The position numbers were made by a program, and so were the translations under genes. A stretch of 64,000 nucleotides of DNA from Gambelia wislizenii (lineage: Eukaryota > Chordata > Lepidosauria > Squamata > Crotaphytidae): NCBI GenBank assembly GCA_030847615.1, contig JAUMIR010000002.1, positions 239,959,809-240,023,808 on the forward strand, in the 5' to 3' direction. Under the pieces are notes generated by a model. The model was not told the DNA's origin. It did no database searches and saw nothing but the letters and a program-made list of their open reading frames with translations. Below are positions 32,570 to 44,460 of this stretch, one piece after another; position 1 is the first letter of the stretch; each line of letters opens with the position of its first letter.

Positions 32570-32772
32570 GTGGGCAACAGCCACCATGGTAAATGCTAAG
32601 TGATGGGAAACATGAGTAGGAGAGAGATCCAGGGATAGCTGTGTTGGCGATACAGCAAAATGCAACAACATCCAAAATCCACAAAACAGCAATACCTTTA
32701 TTGGACCAAGTAGAAAGTACAAAACACATCATGCAAGCTTTTGAAGCTACATTGGCTTCTTCATCAGGCAAA
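32570..32772 (-). repeat. Retroelement terminal repeat with hammerhead-like motif
   Basis: On the minus strand CTGATGA (32767-32761), one extra A, the stem GAAGC..GCTTC (32759-32755 with 32747-32743), then AAAAGC (32742-32737) reproduce the hammerhead order, with G of GAAA changed to A. Downstream is TTTCTACTTGGTCCAATAAAG. A fragment with the same outer end, GGGGTAGCTGTGTTGGCC, is at 33853-33870. Penelope-like origin is inferred. Confidence 0.5.
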
Positions 32773-33140
32773 GATGTTAAAAATCATGCAGGAGAATAAA
32801 AGTGATGATGATAGACTCCCAGGCCTACATTTGTGTCTCAGATGTTACTTTTGTTGTCAATTAAGATGGTCTGGAGAAACCTCAATGCAGTCAGAGGCCA
32901 TTCCCCTTCTTGGCCATGTGGGGACCAGGGACACAGGGCAATAGGAGAGACAGGTAATAAAATTTCAGCTCCATTAGCAGCAGCAAAGTAGCTTCCCTTG
33001 AGATCCAAGCTATCTCTTTCCTGTGCAAGGGTACCAGACCCATTCTCAGGCAGAGAACATTGAATTTCTTAAGAAGTCTCTGTATTGTTATATCTGGAAA
33101 AACCTTTAGGTGCTGTATTGGTAAAACTTGCCAACTGTAG

Positions 33141-33712
33141 TCATAGAATCATAGAATTATAGAATAGTAGAGTTGGAAGAGACCACGAGGGCCATCCAGT
33201 CCAACTCCATTCTGCCACGCAGGAAATCACGATCAAAGCATTCCTGACAGATGGCCATCCAGCCTCTGTTTAAAGACCTCCAAGGAAGGAGACCCCACCA
33301 CGCTCCGATGGAGTGTGTTCCACTGCCAAACAGCTCTTACTGTCAAAAAGTTCCTCCTAATGTTGAAGTGGAATCTCTGTTCCTGGAGCTTGCATCCATT
33401 GCTCCGTGTCCTAGTCTCTGGAGCAGCAGAAAACAAGCTTGCTCCATCCTCAGTGTGACACCCCTTCAAATACTTAAACAGGGCTATCATATCGCCCCTT
33501 AACCATCTTTTTTCAAGGCTAAACATACCCAGCTCTCTAAGTCTCTCCTCATAAGGCATGGTTTCCAGACCTTTCACCATTTTAGTCACCCTTCTCTGGA
33601 CACGCTCCAATTTGTCAATATCCTTTTTGAATTGTGGTGCTCAGAACTGGACACAGTATTCTAGGTGAAGTCTGACCAAGGCAGAATAGAGCGGTACTAT
33701 CACTTCCCAATT
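33141..33712 (-). pseudogene. CR1 LINE ORF2 C-terminus and 3' UTR
   Basis: A minus-strand 125-codon open frame (33610-33233) contains MERVQRRVTKMVKGLETMPY, LGMFSLEKRWLRGD, FKYLKGC, NFLTVRAVWQWNTLHRSVV and LEVFKQRLDGHLSGML, the conserved CR1 C-terminal domain beyond the reverse transcriptase. The 3' end has the ATTCTATGATTCTATG repeat. Truncated at its 5' side near 33712. Confidence 0.92.
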
Positions 33713-34317
33713 AGTCCAAATGAAAGAGTTCTACCTTTGTTGGAGGTAGAAATCTCAAAGAGTTAAGTCCCAGACTCTTGGCTCCTTCTTGATTAGGATT
33801 GCCGTGTTGTGGCTAAATTCGGTATCTTCACATCCATACTAGATCATATTCAGGGGTAGCTGTGTTGGCCATGCAGCCCTCAACCACTTTGTTTATGGGC
33901 TAATGGGTACTTGGTTGGCCACTGAAATGACAATGGCCAAGGCTAGACAGACCTTTATTCTGCTCCAATATAGCTCTTCTTATATCTTTATATACTTTAA
34001 TACACTTCAAAAGCAACAACTGGGCTGTAGAGGGTTCCTAGTGCTTACAGTTAAAAGACACTGTTCCATCTTGCCCTTCCCAGATTTCCAGTAGTACTAC
34101 TTTCTGTAGTAAGAAAAGAAAAAGCAGAAGCAGTGATGGAAAAATATAGAAGGGTTACAAACAGAAGACTATGATTGCTGAGCCTTCCCATAAAATTGCA
34201 TGAAGAAAGCAGGGAAATGGCACAAAAAGAGTCTTGTTTGGAACAACTCTTGGTCCAGAACATAACTGTAAACTTATTAACTGGAAATATGCATTTTGAT
34301 CACATTAGACCTGAGGG

Positions 34318-35108
34318 AATCATAGAATCATAGAATTGCAGAGTTGGAAGAGACCACGAGGACCATCCAGTCCAACCCCCCTGCCACGCAGGAAATCTTG
34401 ATCAAAGCATCCCCAACAGATGGCCATCCAGCCTCTGTTTAAAGACCTCCAAGGAAGGAGACCCCACCACGCTCCGAGGGAGTGTGTTCCACTGCCGAAC
34501 AGCTCTTACTGTCAAAAAGTTCCTCCTCATGTTGAGGTGGAATCTCTGTTCCTGGAGCTTGCACCCATTGCTCCGTGTTCCAGTCTCTGGAGCAGCAGAA
34601 AACAAGCCTGCTCCATCCTCAGCGTGACATCCCTTCAAATACTTAAACAGGGCTATCATATCGCCTCTAAACCGTCTTTTTTCCAGGCTAAACATACCCA
34701 GCTCCCTAAGTCTCTCCTCATAAGGCATCGTTTCCAGACCTTTCACCATTTTAGTTGCCCTTCTCTGGACACGCTCCAATTTGTCAATATCCTTTCTGAA
34801 TTGTGGTGCCCAGAACTGGACACAGTATTCTAAGTGAGGTCTGACCAAGGCAGAATAGAGTGGCACTATTACTTCCCTTGATCTAGACACTATACTTCTA
34901 TTGATACAGCCCAAAATTGCATTGGCCTTTTTAGCTGCCGCATCACACTGTTGGCTCATGTTCAACTTGTGGTCTACTAGGACTCCTAGATCCCTTTCGC
35001 ACGTAGTCTCATTCAGCCAGGTCTCTCCCATCCTATATTTATGCATGTGATTTGTTAGAGGCACTGGTTCCCAGGCTGTTTCTGGGCCCAATTTCAAATA
35101 TGTTTTTA
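34318..35108 (-). pseudogene. CR1 LINE ORF2 C-terminal region, best preserved copy
   Basis: A 231-codon minus-strand open frame (35097-34402) covers the CR1 ORF2 C-terminus: the LVDHKLNMSQQCDAAAKKAN motif after reverse transcriptase, GCINRSIVSRSREVIVPLYS, LVRPHLEYCVQFWAP, LERVQRRATKMVKG, LGMFSLEKRRFRGDMIALF and LEVFKQRLDGHLLGML. Full-length CR1 ORF2 is about four times longer, so the insert is 5' truncated, losing endonuclease and catalytic palm. It ends in the CR1 octamer repeat at 34318-34335. It is closely similar to the neighbour at 33141-33712 and among the youngest repeats here. Confidence 0.93.
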
Positions 35109-35279
35109 ACTTTTAAAACAGGGGATGGGCAACTTTCAGAGGTCCAGGGGCTGCATCTACCCTTCCCGGGTCCTCAGAGGACCATACCCACCCCTCCAAC
35201 CCCACTCCCTGCACACACACTCCAACACCCTAAGGTGAAATGTTGCCCCTAAAGAGCCACTCGTGCTCTTAAGGGGTAC

Positions 35280-35545
35280 AATTGCATCTCATGCCTTGGC
35301 CTACTTTTGTCATATGGAATTCTCTCCCCCTCTCGTTGCACACCTGGTAGCTGCTTATTCAATCTCAGATGTGCAAGGGCAACCTGTGGCCAAGGGTGGA
35401 GCTGTACCTGTAAGCTTCTGGTTGACTGTGAATACCTGGGGTGGTAAAGACATTGCACAAGGAGGTACAGGATATCTCCTTCCCTAACCACTTTAAATAT
35501 ATTTGCAATGGCATAACCCCTGCTTATGCTTATGCAATCCACTTT
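35280..35545 (-). mobile_element. Possible L2-like ORF2 fragment
   Basis: The minus-strand frame 35542-35249 contains QVALAHLRLNKQLPG, which resembles the VARSAFAQLKLVRQL motif of the L2 fragment at 53460-53735. The rest is too decayed to be sure. Confidence 0.35.
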
Positions 35546-35554
35546 GAGGCTTCC

Positions 35555-35765
35555 AGCCAGAATGTCAGACCAGGGAACCAGCTTTCAAATCCCCACTCCA
35601 CCATAAAGTTCACTGGATAACTTTCAGCCACTTAGTGTCTCTCAGCCTAATTTATGTCAGAGGTTTGCTGAGTGAATAAAAGGAGGAAAGGGAGATAACT
35701 ACATACATTGCCTTGAGCTCTTTGGAGAGAATTTGCAATGTAAAGGTAATAAACATTGAATGCTA
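35555..35765 (+). mobile_element. tRNA SINE with LINE-type tail
   Basis: AATGTCAGACCAGGGAACC, TTTCAAATCCCC (B-box-like), ATAAAGTTCACTGGATAAC, TCTCTCAGCCTAA, then TTGCCTTGAGCTCTTTGGAG and AATAAACATTGAAT. Degenerate. Confidence 0.5.
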
Positions 35766-35904
35766 AAGGCCTTAAGGGGCTAGGGATGGATATAGGTGAC
35801 CCTCCAGATGTTGTCAAAAGCAATTGCCATGACCCCTCACCCCTGGCTACACTGGCTAAGGTTAGTGGGAGTTTTGGAGGCTTCTCCAACTCTAACCTTG
35901 GACT

Positions 35905-36298
35905 TTCTGCAATGAACAAAACATATGAGGAAAGGATGAGGAAGCTGGGCCTGTTCATCCTGCTGAAAACATGATTGCACTTTTTAAATACCTCAAGGGC
36001 TGACACAGGAGGGGGAAGGCCTGTTCTCTGCTGCCCCAGAGGGTAGGACCAAGTCTAATGGTTTGAAGTTACCAGAAGTTAGATTTCACTTGAACATAAG
36101 AAGGAACGTCTTGACAGTAAGAGTGGTTTGGGACAATGGAACCAATTACCTAGAGAGGTGGTGGGGTCTCTTTCTCTGGACATCTTCAAAAAGAAGCTGG
36201 ACAGCTTCCTGCTGGGGATGCTGGAGCTGGAGATCCTGCATTGGGCAGGAGGTTGGCCTCAATGGCCTATGGGGTCCTTTCCAACTTTATGATTCTAT
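35905..36298 (+). mobile_element. CR1 LINE ORF2 C-terminus and 3' end
   Basis: Plus-strand text encodes, in shifting frames, YEERMRKLGLFILL, FHLNIRRNVLTVRVVWDNG and LDIFKKKLDSFLLGMLE, then GGCCTCAATGGCC..TATGATTCTATG, the CR1 3' UTR and octamer. Orientation is opposite to the copies at 33-35 kb. Confidence 0.85.
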
Positions 36299-37393
36299 GT
36301 CTTCTTCACGTAAAATTCACATTTGTTGCTCTTTGCTGTTGTTTTTGAAATGTGCTGTTCCTTACTCAAGGTTACACACTGTGGTGGGATGAGCTATTTC
36401 CTGAGCACTTGATATATATCCTACTTTTGCCCTTCTCTGCTACAGGGGTGGGTGGGTACAAGCACTAATTACTAATTATCTGCTGTTGCAGGGGAGTCTG
36501 GCAAGTGGAGGAGCATATCCTGCCATGAGTTTTGCAAAGGACACCGAGCTCCTTGAGGTGAAGGGCAGGCAGTTGCTGTTTGATTAACTCCTCTGGGGGA
36601 GGAAGGGATCCTTTGGCTTGAGTCGCTTGCTTCCATCACAGAGGTGGTGCTCTCAGTTGCCAGGAGCCCCAAGCCAGGCTGACTGACCTCTTCCATCTCC
36701 ACAGCTCATTTCCTCCTCATCTCACTTTATACCCATGTGTTTCATTTCCTCACTGACAGCACAGGCGGCAGGAAGGAGCCACAGGGGGTGGAGAGAGGGA
36801 AGGTGCTTCAAGGAAGGACACCCAAGAGCATTTGAGGGAGGGGAAATATACCTAACGAACTGAGAGAATATGCTTTGCCTGCCCCATTCTTCTCAGGCAG
36901 GCGCTGGGCGTGTGTATGCAAGGTTCTTATGGCTGCAGTGTTGAGCAGGAGTTCTAGTAAAATATCCATTTGCTCAGGACAAGGCTACAAAGGTGTTTGC
37001 TTGGAATCCAATCACAGCACAGCTTTTTAGGTGGGTTTTTTGTTTAGAAAGGAAGGAAGCTTGTATAACAAGTCTAGAAAGCAGAGGGGTCTGGAGACCA
37101 GAGTGAGCTATGATGCCCCCTAGTGGCTAAATTCATTGACAAACTGTGCCACCAGGTAAGATGGAAGCTGCTGAACTGTTCAAAACCAGCATCCTCAAGT
37201 CCAGATGCTACTGTAATGGCTAGGTCATTCATTTCCCCAGTGGTAGCTTCCATGCCAGTGAGACACTGAATCCACACTGGGCTTTAGTCCAAATTTTAAA
37301 TGAGCTTTCCAAGGTGCTGAAACCAAAACAGATTTACCACCTTCAGCATTTTGGACTAAAAGCATAGAACGGATTCCCTATCCCACTGACGTG
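36299..37393. other. No recognised feature
   Basis: Unique-looking DNA with frames lacking domains (for example 36472-36702 minus). No repeat family recognised. Confidence 0.4.
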
Positions 37394-38012
37394 GGGCTTG
37401 TCTACACTGGAAGGAAACCCCAAACCCACCCCATAGCCACCACAGATGCTTTTGATCCACAGCAGCCCTGTAAACACCATACTCACTTGGGCTTCTCTGG
37501 GGTGTCCCACCACATTGTAATCGTACGCAAACTCACAGCAATATAAAAGGGTGGTTCAATGCTGATCACTTGCCCTATACGTTGTACTATTTCCTGCCAC
37601 ACAGCCAGGGCTGCTCCATTGTTGTTTTTTGTGTTCACTTGTGCATGCCAATATACATTGTCCCAGAGTACTGTGTTTCTGAATAAGTGGAGATACACTC
37701 ATATAGATACGCACACGCTCAAAAAAATAATAAACATTTAAAAAGCACACCAGAATGGAGCCTCGTCCACCAGAAGCCATCGCCCTTGGCTTTGCACCAA
37801 AGTCAGTCCGCAGCCACCACAGAGCCAATAATCCAGGTTTTCCCCTGAAATGCGGAGAAAACCATGAATCATTTAGACCAGGATTTTCCTGAATGAAGAT
37901 GCGAATTATTGATATTTTCCCAATGAAGATGCAAATCATTGCAAACATTGTGTAGCAACTGTGCTGTGACTACAGGGTGAGTATGGGATTTTTTGCCCAT
38001 GTAGACAAGCCC
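37394..38012. mobile_element. GGGCTTGTCTACAC-type DNA transposon
   Basis: Left GGGCTTGTCTACACTGG and right CATGTAGACAAGCCC are inverted repeats. At 619 bp without transposase it is the best copy of the family that also inserted in the Penelope relic (7183-7697). The 130-codon minus frame inside has no domain. Confidence 0.78.
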
Positions 38013-39403
38013 ACAGAAGTCAATAGCTATCACTGCATTTATTGCAGCACGTCATAAGAGAGCTCTGAGCATTTAGATAACAGCCATCTCACAGATTAAT
38101 TGGTGGGGCAGCCCACCATATGGACCAATAGAACGTTTCTAGGGGTAACAAGATACAAGAGCTGCAGCTGGCATGGAATAAAAAAAAAAAGGAAGCATTC
38201 GCTTTTCCTATACAGGAATACCTCAGTTAACAAAGTCTCTGACAGTGAACCTCCTTTTTACAATGGCTCACTACATCTACCTACCCACTCCTTTTTCCTC
38301 CTTGTCTTCTTTCTAGCTAGAAGTCTTTTCGCGACATCAGCATTGGGAGGATGATGAAGGCAGGCTGGACAAACACAGGCTTTTCATGTCAGGTTGCAAC
38401 ACTGTGTCTGCAGTTAAAAATGCAATAAACCATGTTTATGCTGGGGAACAGCAGGATTCTACTATAGCCAATGTTCCTGCAGCTGTTTTTGCCTGCACAC
38501 AACAGGCAAGATAAATAGCACCTGCCTTCAGAATACTTTACTGAGCATAGGTGAACTGCAAAACAGAAAAGTGGAGAGTAGATAAGCCTGCCTCACCTGC
38601 TATTCCCATCAGGTTAAGAAAGCACAGATCTGTAAGTTTGACCACCACCCCAAAATGGAAATCCTAAGAAAAGTGGAAAGAGGTGAAAGGAAAAAGTAAT
38701 CCTGGATTATTTTGGAAGAAACTTTCAAGTGGTCTCTAAAAGATTTAGAATGTTTTGCTTCCTTATGTAAGGCTTACCTCACCTGGTTGTTGCATTTCAC
38801 ATGTGCATATCTTTCGTTCTGAATAAAAAGTTTGCTGAAACATGTTGAGCTGCTCTTTTTTTGGGGGGGGGGTGGTATAGGAACCTATCCCTATTCTTTT
38901 CATGTTATTTTTGCCTCTGTTACCAAATTTTCTGTCAAAAAAGTAATGCCCAGGAACACATCTACTTTACTAACTGAGGTATACCTACATATTGCTGCAC
39001 AGATTGTGGTCCCCTCTCACTCTTCCTCCATCCCTCCCCTTTTTTTAACGAGTTTATTGTTCCTTCAAAAACTGTGTGAAATTCAATTCCAAAATTCAAC
39101 TGCTAGACTTTTTATCCTCTCAGCATGCTACAAAAAACTTCTCCTTTGGAATTTTTGTGTCAGAGAAAGTTTATCAATCCTGAACCTGAAAACCAGGTCC
39201 TGGCAGAAGCAGCAAGACATTCCAAACTAGTCAGGTATTGCAACCTCTACAGCTTCTGCCTCAGATTGGTTGTTACACTGCTTGTACTTGTTGCTGTGTT
39301 CCAATCCTCTCAATCTGTCTATTTGCAAATGAATTTGCTTTACCAGGTTCTGTAGGAATTGTGGCTTACTAGTCAACCCTATGCATGGCTGGTCTTTCCA
39401 TCA
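38013..39403. other. No recognised feature
   Basis: Frames at 38832-39230 and 39125-39355 have no domain. A G-run at 38862-38871 and short A-runs are the only simple repeats. Confidence 0.4.
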
Positions 39404-39710
39404 GAAGATTATCAGACACGGCAAAAACTGCATCAAAAAATTACTAGAACAGGAAGGGGTGAGCATACCAGACAATGTCATCCTACAACGTCCCAGGGGT
39501 GTAGTACGGGCATGAGTAAGGCATCACTTTTTATTAGTGGCTTGTCCCCATCAATAGAAAAGGGAAGCCTCATCCGTGGTAGTGCTACGCCCCCAGAATG
39601 GCTGAAGGACACAGGTGTCTGGTAAGTCGCCTTTTCTGTTTTCGTAGTGATCTTCTGGCATGGTTGGGAATGTGATTTTTTGGCACATTCCCCCGTGTCT
39701 GATAATCTCC
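39404..39710. mobile_element. GGAGATTATCAGAC-family, short subfamily, copy F
   Basis: Ends GAAGATTATCAGACACGG and CCGTGTCTGATAATCTCC. At 307 bp it matches copy C (17285-17589) throughout: CAGACAATGTCATCCT, GTGGCTTGTCCCCATC and TGGCACATTCCCCCGTG. Confidence 0.82.
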
Positions 39711-40680
39711 AGAGTTTTCTTTTCTTGATGCCTTGCAGAGAATCATTGTCAAGCAGAGTATCCTGTGAGATACTAAATTACAAGCAAAGTAGGCTATGAA
39801 ATACTGAAGTACAGTACCTAGTAACATACAGAAGTACTATGAGATACGGAAGTACTTAGCTGGATGGGCACAATGGTCAGACTTTTAATAAGGCAGTTCC
39901 CTGCTTCCTATACTTTTACAACTCAGAAGACATCTCCAGTTTTGTTTCGTTTTTCTGCAAAAGAAACAACACCTTGAAAATCTGTTCTTTGTTTCATCCT
40001 CTTGATCTTTGGGGGAGTGGGGAAGGAGGAAATGAATACTTTCATTTGAGAGGCACATTGAAAGTCTTCAACTGACTGCTCCAGTTCTCTGTCTGGGAGC
40101 ACATTGGAAGCTTGCAATGTTTTCAAAGAATGGCCTTTTAAAGCAGAAATGGGATACAAACTCTGGAGTGGGTCTCTGGCAGGAGCTTTGCAGATGATAC
40201 ATCCTTTGAACCATTTCCAAAACCCTTCCACCCAGTGATGCAGTGTGAAGTCACATAGAGAATGCAAGAGAAATTCCTTCTCTTGCATTCCTGGCTTCTC
40301 CAAACGAGCCTCCCTCCTCCATCTTTTTCCTTTTCCTTTTTTAAAGAAGTGGAACCAAATGAGGAGCAATTTATCAAGGCACAGAGAAGAAGCTGAGAAA
40401 GAGAGCAAAATCCCAGAGAATATTAACCTAATTAGCAGCTTCATTAAAACACAGACTTGAACTTAGCCCAATCAATCCTTCTCTTTCTAGTGGCAAAAAA
40501 AAAAAAAAAAATGTTCCTGGCCTCTTTTCCCCTGCTGGCCCAGAAATTGCTCATCTGTTCCCTGCTGGCCCTTTCCTCATTTCTATATAGGAATCTGTCT
40601 GTCCACTCTCACTTCTGCCAGTGCTATTCATAGGTGGCAATTATAACTGCTAAAGCCCTCTCCAGAAATTTTCTGAAAAG
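39711..40680. other. Unassigned unique sequence with a 173-codon frame
   Basis: The minus frame 40444-39923 starts MKLLIRLIFSGILLSFSASS, which looks like a signal peptide, but the rest shows no domain, no repeats and no cysteine pattern. A T-rich tract and a pure A-run (40495-40510) lie alongside. Possible conserved block near 40370-40450 (AATATTAACCTAATTAGC). I do not call a gene. Confidence 0.3.
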
Positions 40681-40689
40681 AAGACTGGC

Positions 40690-41345
40690 CAGATAATTAC
40701 CAGCTAGTGCCTAATCTTTTGTTCTTAGGCAAAGTGCTGGAGCACGTGTTTGGCTCTCAGCCCTATGTATTTCTTGATTCAACGGATTATCTAGATCCAT
40801 TTCAATTTGGTTTTATACCATCTTACAAGAAAGACATGGCTTTGGCCACCTTGAAAGACAACCTATGATGGCAGGTGGTCGAGGGCTGTATGTCCCTGCT
40901 GGTTCTGCTGGACCCTACACTGGCTTTTGATACCATCAACCATGATATCTTTCTGGGCTGCCTCTCTCAGATGGGACTTAGAGTCACTCTTCTCCTGTGA
41001 CCCTTTCTTGAGCAGTACATTCAGAAAGTGATGTTAGGGGGACTTCTACTGGATGCCATGACCTTGTAGGGCTCCTCAGAGCTCCATTTTGTTTCCTGTG
41101 CTACTTAAAATATATATGAAACTGCTGGGAGATATTAGCCAGGATGCTGATGACACCCAACTCTGTTTGTTCCTTTCCATCTCATTTTAAGAAAGCTATT
41201 CTAGTTCTAAGCCAGTGCCCAGTGCCAACAACAGGCTGGATGAGAGTGAACAAACTGAAGTTTAATCCCAGCAAAACAGAAGTGTTCTTGGTCTGCTGAA
41301 AGGGAACACAGATCCAACCTGTGCTGGGTGAGGCCACACTCCAAC
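40690..41345 (+). pseudogene. L2-type LINE reverse transcriptase relic
   Basis: Conceptual translation in shifting frames gives NYQLVPNLLFLGKVLEHV, FQFGFIPSYKKD, then VEGCMSLLVLLDPTLAFDTI-NHDI (first catalytic aspartate region), DADDTQL (the active-site box, normally F/Y-A-D-D-T-Q-L) and NKLKFNPSKTEVFLV. The order is that of the L2/CR1 palm. Several stops and indels make it non-functional. The A-to-D substitution in the first position of the box is consistent with decay. Confidence 0.85.
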
Positions 41346-42110
41346 AGGTGATGCTTGCTTGCTTCCTTGCTTGCTCCTTTCCAGCTGGATGGGAATTCCA
41401 GATGCTACCAACAAACTAGAGCAGCCAAAATGGTTTCATTAGCTGCAATGGAGATGGAAAAGACACTCATATTGATCAAGACTCTATAACACCTTTAGCC
41501 AGTTCTCAGTTTATAAGACTACTACCAGAAGTGCATGTGGTATCTTGCAATTTCCTGTAATTTGAAGGAAACCAAAGTGTATCAAGTTCATTTTTCTCTT
41601 TTCCTAATCTCAATTAGAGGGAAGTAAGTGCTTGTACTTGAAAAATGCACATAAACCACACTTTACTCAATGAGGAACATTAATTTTAAAAAAACATAAG
41701 CATTAAGAAAAAATATTCTTCACCACTGAGAGTTGCAGTCCATCTGTACCTGGAGGGCCACATGTTTCCCTCCCCTGATATGAAGTGGGTGCTCCATCAC
41801 TGGCTAAGTCCTTTCTTGGCACTTCCTCCTATCACCATCAGACAGCAACCCAAGCCTTGACAACAGGGCAATGGAGAATGCATGGACTGAATCAGGAGAC
41901 TGACAACAGCTGGATCCCAGGCAAGAGCCAAGAGGCAGCCCCCAAAACATCACACCTCCTGCTCTGCACACTACAGAGACCACCATTGATGTAGGTCATC
42001 ATTACATCAATAATGACTCTTTGGCTGCCTTTCTACCCTCAGCCTTTTGATTCCACCCCCACCCTGACCAACCATCTCACATCCCTGCCCTGCTCCATAG
42101 CGAGGTCCAG
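41346..42110. other. No recognised feature
   Basis: Decayed sequence following the L2 relic, then unique DNA. The 69-codon frame at 41785-41994 has no domain. Confidence 0.35.
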
Positions 42111-42345
42111 GAATGAACGTTTTGTGACACTGATGGCCACATCTATAACTAGCAGGAGCCTCAGGGCTATATCTAATGTCTCCATAAACCTACTGCGCAG
42201 GAGTGTTTTAAATGAAGCAATAATCACCAGTGAGCAGATCACCCGCTTGCCCTTGCATTGGGTTTGATAGGTGAATAGAAATTGCTTATTAATTGAGTTC
42301 TATCTTCGGTAACAAAGTCTCCGCAGCTGCTCATCTTTGTGTCCT
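42111..42345. promoter_or_regulatory. Possible conserved non-coding block
   Basis: Non-repetitive, balanced composition, with CpGs (ACTGCGCAGG, CACCCGC) and ATTAATTGAG. This resembles conserved elements rather than decayed repeats. The evidence is weak. Confidence 0.22.
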
Positions 42346-42704
42346 TCTCCATGAAATCCTGGGGAGTGTAAGCTGCAGACCTTGTCGAAACAACCTGAGT
42401 TTTCTCTCTGCACTTATAAAAGGTCAAAAGGAAGCAGGAATGAGATCTGTGGTTTTCTATACAAGAGGTACCTTCACCCAGTGCTACTGGGCTTTACGTA
42501 TATCAGAAGAATGCATTCAATTACCACTTTCATCAGGAGAGGGGGAAATTTGCTGAAGCCCATTGTCTCCTAACCTGCTCTTACTGTTTAGAAGCCACTG
42601 GCAAGGGTGCTACAAGGTAAGAGCCTTGAATCTGTAACTGAATAGTCTTGTTCATGTGTTACACACGCTGGGTTTGAATCTATCTGTCTGTCTGCCTATC
42701 TGTC

Positions 42705-43440
42705 TAATCAATTTATGACCCACCTTCCTCTCAACAGGGACCCAAAAAGGCATAGATTAAAACAAAGTACTGTACATCTAAAAAAAACAATGATGAAGAA
42801 AGTCAACAAAAACAATTAAACAAAATATTCCATTAACATACAACCAATTTAAAACAATATAAAAGCATTTAAAAATGACAATAAGAATAAAAGTATAGTA
42901 CACACAACGAAAAGAAGCCTAGATAACCTAAAGGCACCAGATCCTGCTGATCGTGGAAGCTAAACAGGGCCATCTCTGGTTAGTACTTGGGTGGGAGACC
43001 ACCACCAAATACCAAGTTCCTGTATGTGATATTTCAGAGGAAGGGACTGGCAAAACCATCTCTGAGTATTCCTTGCCTAAGAAAACCTATGAAATTCAGG
43101 GTGTCACCATAACTCAACAAGTGATTTGAAGGCATACACACATATAGATTAAAAGAAAATCTGCACAATCATTTAATTACCAAAAGCATATTTAAATAAG
43201 AGTCTATAGCTTTGATGGAAGGACAGCAAAGAAAGGCTCAGCCCAGCCTCCTGTGGGAGAGAGTTCCAAAGCCTTGGAGCAGTCACCAAGACGGCCCTCT
43301 CATGTATCCTCACCAGACAGTGCTATGACAGTAGTGGGACCAAGAGAAAGGCAACATGCAAAGAGGGGAGCATCCCGCCCTTCCCTCTCTATCATCACTT
43401 TCTTCACATGAAAATCAACTAGTCTGAAAAGGAGAGGTTC
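42705..43440 (-). mobile_element. L2-like LINE 3' region, interrupted by a 5S SINE
   Basis: ATTTATGACCCACCTTCC (reverse of an L2-style terminus) with an A-rich UTR at 42750-42920. After the SINE, 43195-43330 continues as the reverse of an ORF2-tail region (GAGAGTTCCAAAGCCTTGGA, AAGACGGCCCTCTCATG) seen also at 53330-53370. Flanking TCTA/TCTG repeats are at 42676-42702. Confidence 0.6.
42924..43146 (+). mobile_element. 5S-Sauria SINE
   Basis: CCTAAAGGCACCAGATCCTG head, GGTTAGTACTTGGGTGGGAG, then AGAGGAAGGGACTGGC and AAACCATCTCTGAGTATTCC and CCTAAGAAAACC, then a degenerate tail with GTGATTTGAAGGC. It lies inside the L2-like 3' region. Confidence 0.9.
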
Positions 43441-43664
43441 ATATTCATGTGGAGACTATCCAAAGATGGTGGAAAAACAGGGGGTTTGCTCACATTGAGA
43501 TTCTCCATGTGAACAATGACTTCTCTTCTTCATATTTTTTGCTTTCCATGGGAGGAAAGCAATGATAGACGGGATGGGACTAGTTGCTCTCCTGCTCACA
43601 TGTTAGTTCAAATCAGCTAAGCAATGCTTGAACACAGCTAGCTCCCTTTGGTATACCAACAGAC

Positions 43665-43812
43665 CCCCTTCAGTCATGAAACTTACTGGGTAACTTTGGA
43701 CCAAACAGCCTCTCTTAGCCTGTCCTCCCCCATAGGTTTATTCTCAGAATAAAGTGGGGTGGGGTCTGTGAGCTCATTGGAGGAAAGACAACATTAAAAG
43801 CTAATAAATTTT
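43665..43812 (+). mobile_element. tRNA SINE 3' half with LINE-type tail
   Basis: TCATGAAACTTACTGGGTAAC, CAGCCTCTCTTAGCCTG, AATAAAGTGGGGTGGGGTC and AGCTCATTGGAGGAAAG before AATAAATTT. The head is missing. Confidence 0.5.
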
Positions 43813-43880
43813 TACAAACAAAGGGGTGGGTGGGTTTCTCTACCATAGCTCCAAGACCACGAGAAAAAGTCCTGTTCCCT

Positions 43881-44083
43881 GGGGCCTATTCACACTACAC
43901 AGTTAGAGCACTATGATTCCACTTTGGCTGCCATGGTTTCATCCTATAGCATCCTGGGGTCTGCAGTGGAGGGAGAGGCCTTTAGAATCCTTAGCCTGGG
44001 AGCTCCTCTGGTGACTCTGAGCAAACTACAAACCCCCAGAATCCATAGGAATGCAGCCACAGCAAATAGTGCAAATGGCCCCC
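43881..44083. mobile_element. Palindromic hAT-like MITE, copy 3
   Basis: GGGGCCTATTCACACTACAC and TTAGAGCACTATGATTCCAC at the left. ATCCATAGG and AAATGGCCCCC are at the right. Confidence 0.72.
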
Positions 44084-44460
44084 TGGTAATGGGATGAAGA
44101 ATGAGCAGCAGAAAAGGCTGGGTGAGTCCTGGAGTGGAGGAGGGGGAACTAAGACTAGTGAGAAAGGAAAATGGTGGAGGGTAGGGAGAGAAGAGCAGAA
44201 GGAAAGAGAAAGAGCCCCTGGGTGGGTAGGAAGGGAGAAAGCTCACTTAACTCCATCAAAGAGAATGTGCACCATAAAAGGTGGACAGGTGAAGAGACAG
44301 ATAGTCTACCTGGACCAGTGGGTAGGAGAGGGAGGGGGGAGAAGGAGTATATAGGTGGGAGGAAGTGGGGGAGACACTGGAAAAGGGAGCAGGTCTGGGA
44401 CATTTTAAACAGTACAAAACTGGATATGTCTGTTAGTAAATCATTTTTTTAAAATGCACA

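Noticed and set aside
39923..40444. 173-codon minus-strand frame with a signal-peptide-like start
   Set aside because: No domain, no paralogue here, no splice or promoter context. A length like this occurs by chance in 64 kb.
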